This document shows, in pieces, positions 44,747-47,282 of a DNA stretch of 47,282 bases. The stretch covers positions 1 to 47,282 of IMG/VR virus record IMGVR_UViG_3300025767_000034; one strand, written 5' to 3'. A program made the position numbers and the translations under genes. Under the pieces are notes generated by a model. The model did no database searches. It was not told the origin of the DNA and saw only the letters and a list, made by a program, of their open reading frames with translations. The stretch comes from a virus. Positions within the stretch are counted from its first letter, which is position 1, and every line of letters begins with the position of its first letter.

Positions 44747-45778
44747 TTAAAAAAGCATGCTAAACAGCAATGCTCTATTTTTACTTATTATTTCGCCAGC
44801 AGTACTATCTTTATTTACAAAATACAAACCAGTATCACCTGTTCCTTCATCTGTAGAATATAATTTTATTCCACTGTCCGGTATAGTTAATGCAGGACTT
44901 ACAGTATCGTCTTCATAAAGCGCCGATGTTATTTCAAATGTATCTTTAACTCGTACTGATCCTGTACCAGGTGCAGATAGTATTAACGATTCATTACTAT
45001 TAAGAGTTGATATTTCATTATTTTGTATTTTAATATCACTTAACTGGACTCTATTAGAATAAAAATTAACGATACTCGTCCCGTCAACTTGTACTAATAC
45101 TGTACTTTCACTGCTGCTTGTATCAAAATCAATAGCACTTACGCTTGTATCAGCATCAGCAATACCTGGTTGCAAATTATTTGCAAGTGAGTATGCAACA
45201 TAATCAACTACACCTTTAGCGTTAGGAATATAATCGTTATTTAATACTACGCCGCTGCCACTGTCAACGATTGCTCCAGCGACATAATTAAATACGTTTT
45301 CTTCGTAATCTACAGTTCCAGCAACGTTAATTGCAGCATTAGGTGTTGTAACATACAACGGTCCTTCTGCGTTAATGCTGTTTACATTAAGCGGAAGAAA
45401 TGCTCCGTTAATGTCTTCAAATCTAAAACTGCCTGTGCCGCTGCTTCCGCCTGCGACATAAGGACTTTGTTCGTCAAATACTAATCTTGCAGTAGGCAAA
45501 CTACCTCTATCAATCTCAATACCTGCTTTGTAGTCAAAACTGGGACGTATTCCGGCCCCAGTTTCTCCTTCGTTTAACGTTAGTATGTTGTCAGCAATAG
45601 TAGTAACAGTAGATTCTACAGTAGTTGTAGTGCCTCTAACTTCTAAGTCGCCGGTAACTACAACAGTTCCTCTCGGACTTGCTGCGCCACTAGTTGTATC
45701 CAAATAGATAGTTCCAGTTGCTCCGTTATCAACTATAATTCTATAGTCGCCGTCTGTTACTCGTAATACTTTTGACAT
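44747..45778 (-). CDS. Virion/tail-fibre protein
   Basis: A 343-residue protein. The start MSKVLRVTDGDYRIIVDNGA and T-I-Y-L-D-T-T-S-G lead to a fibre motif V-V-V-T-G-D-L-E-V-R-G-T-T-T-T-V (about 40-55) and I-A-D-N-I-L-T-L-N-E-G-E, a classic phage-fibre unit. Residues ~215-290 hold T-S-I-V-N-F-Y-S-N-R-V-Q-L and I-Q-N-N-E-I-S-T-L-N-S-N, matching repeats in the giant fibres. The C terminus is short and hydrophobic (ALLFSMLF). It lies 14 nt after the 136-aa gene. Assigned to the fibre set by shared motifs. Confidence 0.78.
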   Translation of the reverse strand: MSKVLRVTDGDYRIIVDNGATGTIYLDTTSGAASPRGTVVVTGDLEVRGTTTTVESTVTTIADNILTLNEGETGAGIRPSFDYKAGIEIDRGSLPTARLVFDEQSPYVAGGSSGTGSFRFEDINGAFLPLNVNSINAEGPLYVTTPNAAINVAGTVDYEENVFNYVAGAIVDSGSGVVLNNDYIPNAKGVVDYVAYSLANNLQPGIADADTSVSAIDFDTSSSESTVLVQVDGTSIVNFYSNRVQLSDIKIQNNEISTLNSNESLILSAPGTGSVRVKDTFEITSALYEDDTVSPALTIPDSGIKLYSTDEGTGDTGLYFVNKDSTAGEIISKNRALLFSMLF

Positions 45779-45792
45779 ACTATTATCCTAAA

Positions 45793-46203
45793 TTAGATTG
45801 CTGTTAGAACAATATAATCTTCTGACGAATCGTTTTCTAAGAACCATGTGTATTTGTTACCTGAAAAATCTGTAGCAACACGCTTGGTTATTTTAGCTAT
45901 AGCAACTAAGCCAGTATCTAAGTTACCAGTTGTCGACCCTTGCATTAGCATTTCGCCGTCTGCATTAGGTGTTGTTGCAACTAGTGAGCATATAAACTGA
46001 TTTGTTGAGCTATTAACACGAGTTGCATTAAGACTTGCACGGCGTGCAACTACAAAAGTGTCTGAGCCGCGTTGCTTAACAATGCCGCCGTCAACTTGAT
46101 TAGTTGATCCGTCGTAGAATTGTACTACAATGCCTGTGTTTGTTGTGCCTGATGTACCAATTACATCAATACCGTTAATATCTTTTCTTAGTGGACGTCC
46201 CAT
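45793..46203 (-). CDS. Conserved small virion protein
   Basis: A 136-residue basic protein starting MGRPLRKDINGIDVIGTSG. It has strands V-V-Q-F-Y-D-G-S-T-N-Q and V-V-A-R-R-A-S-L-N-A, and ends S-S-E-D-Y-I-V-L-T-A-I. Proteins beginning M-G-R-P-L are common beside capsid and fibre genes in marine T4-like phages; no function is known to me. It is the first gene after the gp23 terminator and has its own late promoter and an 87-nt leader that can form two hairpins. The ribosome site is AAAGGAG. Confidence 0.75.
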   Translation of the reverse strand: MGRPLRKDINGIDVIGTSGTTNTGIVVQFYDGSTNQVDGGIVKQRGSDTFVVARRASLNATRVNSSTNQFICSLVATTPNADGEMLMQGSTTGNLDTGLVAIAKITKRVATDFSGNKYTWFLENDSSEDYIVLTAI

Positions 46204-46290
46204 TTGTTTTCTCCTTTAAAACGTTCTAGGTCTACGCAGTGGGTCAGTTCTGCATAAGTCCGCATAATGCGGCACGATTTACGACATAAG
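46204..46290 (-). ncRNA. Candidate structured 5' leader of the 136-aa virion gene
   Basis: The leader between the late promoter and the ATG can form two hairpins on the minus strand: CCGCA-TTA-TGCGG (46272-46260), and TATGCAG/CTGCGTA (46256-46250 with 46239-46233, one G-U pair) around a 10-nt loop AACTGACCCA. Other late genes here have only ~15-30 nt. Folding is by eye. Confidence 0.4.
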
Positions 46291-46298
46291 TATTTATC
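46291..46298 (-). promoter_or_regulatory. T4-type late promoter (GATAAATA)
   Basis: GATAAATAC on the minus strand, 87 nt before the ATG of the 136-aa gene and 22 nt past the gp23 terminator stem, so the fibre operon restarts here. Confidence 0.75.
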
Positions 46299-46315
46299 AA
46301 AGTTTACTCAAGTCA

Positions 46316-46343
46316 TAAAAATAGGCCCCGAAGGGCCTATTTT
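46316..46343 (-). terminator. Rho-independent terminator of gp23
   Basis: An 8-bp stem ATAGGCCC/GGGCCTAT (46340-46333 with 46328-46321) around a TTCG tetraloop on the minus strand, followed by TTTTT. A-T pairs extend the stem. It lies 17 nt past the gp23 stop and is symmetrical enough to act on both strands. Confidence 0.92.
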
Positions 46344-46359
46344 GTATTTCAGTAATTAA

Positions 46360-47282
46360 TTACTGGAATGATACATTACTTGCAGTAATGCCAACTTTTG
46401 CTAGGTAATCAGCAGCATTGCCTAGTGACGATGCTGTGTTGTTTAGCTCAACATAACCATAACGTGTCATGAATGATACGACTGGTTCGAATGTTGCTGG
46501 ATCTAGAACAACGCCTGAGCTCATTAGCGGGATGTATGGGCAGTAGAATGCCGCTGCATCTGATTCGCTTGAACCTTTGTAGCCGATAAGCACGTCTGTG
46601 TCATCGCCTGCATATGTGTTAACATATACTTTCATTGCATTGTTCAATGTACCAACCATCTTAGTGTTAGTTGGAGCTTCGAATGTACCTTCTGTAGTAC
46701 GTGCAAACGCTGAAGTAGTTGCTGACTGAAGAATTGTAAGCGCAAATGGGCTAACAACACACCAGTTACCAGCACCACGACGTGTGCGCTGAGCAATCTT
46801 GTTTGACTCACGGTTGATTAGAACAGCTAATGCAGCATGCTCGTCACCAACGAAAGTAGCAGTACCAGAAACAGTAGTCTGATTGTAGTCAGAACCAGCT
46901 GCGCCAGCTAAAGTACTTAGTGAAGCAAGAACTTCTTGGTCAATCTCAGCAGTGATTTCTTGTGCTAAAGCAGCCATAATTTCTGCTTCAACGTCGATAC
47001 CATGCATTGACTGTGCGTCTTGTGCAGACTCAAAAGTCCAACGAGCTGATAGCTTGCGTGACTTAGCTTCTACAGTTTGCTTCAAGATCTGGATGCTTAG
47101 TTTGTTACCAGCTGCGCCTTCTAGTGCAGCAGTTGAAGCTGCTTTACCAGTATCGGCACCTGAGTATGACTCAGCAATCTTGAATGGTGAAAGAGCTTCT
47201 TCACCAGCAGTTGCACCAGATGCACCTGCGTTAAATGTGTCGCTATAGCGAACACGTAGTGTGTGGATTTGGCCCACAGGTC
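46360..47282 (-). CDS. gp23: Major capsid protein gp23, C-terminal part (5' end outside window)
   Basis: The frame is open to the window edge (a GTG at 47277 is internal), giving the last ~307 residues. It begins P-V-G-Q-I-H-T-L-R-V-R-Y, matching the GPTG(L/I)..(A/L)R..Y segment of T4 gp23. It contains the diagnostic K-L-S-A-R-W-T-F-E-S-A-Q-D-A-Q-S-M-H-G-I-D, followed by A-E-I-M-A-A-L-A-Q-E-I-T-A-E-I-D, then N-W-C-V-V-S-P, the A-A-A-F-Y-C-P-Y-I-P-L and V-S-F-M-T-R-Y-G segments typical of the C-terminal half. This protein forms the hexamers of the T4-type head after cleavage by the gp21 protease. It is separated from the fibre operon by its own terminator, which would allow much higher expression. 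Confidence 0.95.
   Translation of the reverse strand, partial: PVGQIHTLRVRYSDTFNAGASGATAGEEALSPFKIAESYSGADTGKAASTAALEGAAGNKLSIQILKQTVEAKSRKLSARWTFESAQDAQSMHGIDVEAEIMAALAQEITAEIDQEVLASLSTLAGAAGSDYNQTTVSGTATFVGDEHAALAVLINRESNKIAQRTRRGAGNWCVVSPFALTILQSATTSAFARTTEGTFEAPTNTKMVGTLNNAMKVYVNTYAGDDTDVLIGYKGSSESDAAAFYCPYIPLMSSGVVLDPATFEPVVSFMTRYGYVELNNTASSLGNAADYLAKVGITASNVSFQ

Noticed and set aside
46360-47277. GTG at 47277 as the true start of gp23
   Set aside because: The frame stays open to the window edge and the segment matches the interior of gp23, so the gene is simply cut by the window.

Overview
This window comes from a T4-like marine myovirus genome. The rightmost gene is the C-terminal part of a gp23-type major capsid protein. 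T4-type late promoters (consensus TATAAATA, here mostly GATAAATA) precede most minus-strand structural gene blocks. The tail-fibre proteins have the modular, repeat-rich make-up known from T4-like phages of marine cyanobacteria and SAR11. DNA is AT-rich by eye. No photosynthesis gene, tRNA or integrase is visible, so the host (cyanobacterium, SAR11 or other) cannot be fixed from this window.

Layout. Positions 1-1649 hold four plus-strand genes: the end of a virion-type protein, a Nudix hydrolase, a cupin-like protein and a small unknown. They converge, with a 12-nt overlap, on minus-strand genes that fill the rest. Reading the minus strand in its own direction (right to left): gp23 (47282-46360) ends at a strong UUCG-loop terminator. 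Then come small virion proteins (46203-43725), two collinear giant fibre paralogues (1302 and 1426 aa), two small proteins, two more giant fibre paralogues (1984 and 2359 aa), and a run of shorter fibre proteins (S74 chaperone, LamG-like, glycine-rich and propeller-like). Two unknown genes follow (16260-14871), closing with a terminator. Next is a tightly packed, non-structural cassette (14800-8602): a U32-like/methyltransferase fusion, a flavin-dependent tryptophan-halogenase homologue, a 2OG-Fe(II) oxygenase, two tandem paralogues of unknown function, a J-domain protein and small unknowns. Finally another virion block (8567-1638) encodes a cupredoxin-bearing protein, a seven-repeat FG-GAP propeller, a subtilisin-like protease with a very large insertion, and a second cupredoxin-bearing fibre.

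How they fit together. Most of the window encodes the distal virion, with proteins that share interchangeable modules: chitin-binding-like W/Y/G repeats, pectin-lyase-like beta helices, Asp-box propellers, a short 'LPxGTT..RP..G..RYNTD' module, and a cupredoxin fold carrying a complete His/Cys/His/Met type-1 copper signature in three separate proteins. The cassette at 8602-14800 has overlapping start and stop codons throughout, no late promoter inside it and a terminator in front of it. It therefore looks like a separately controlled metabolic or modification operon placed inside late genes. Two late transcripts (in front of the genes starting at 39638 and 46203) carry unusually long, structured leaders that may be regulatory RNAs.
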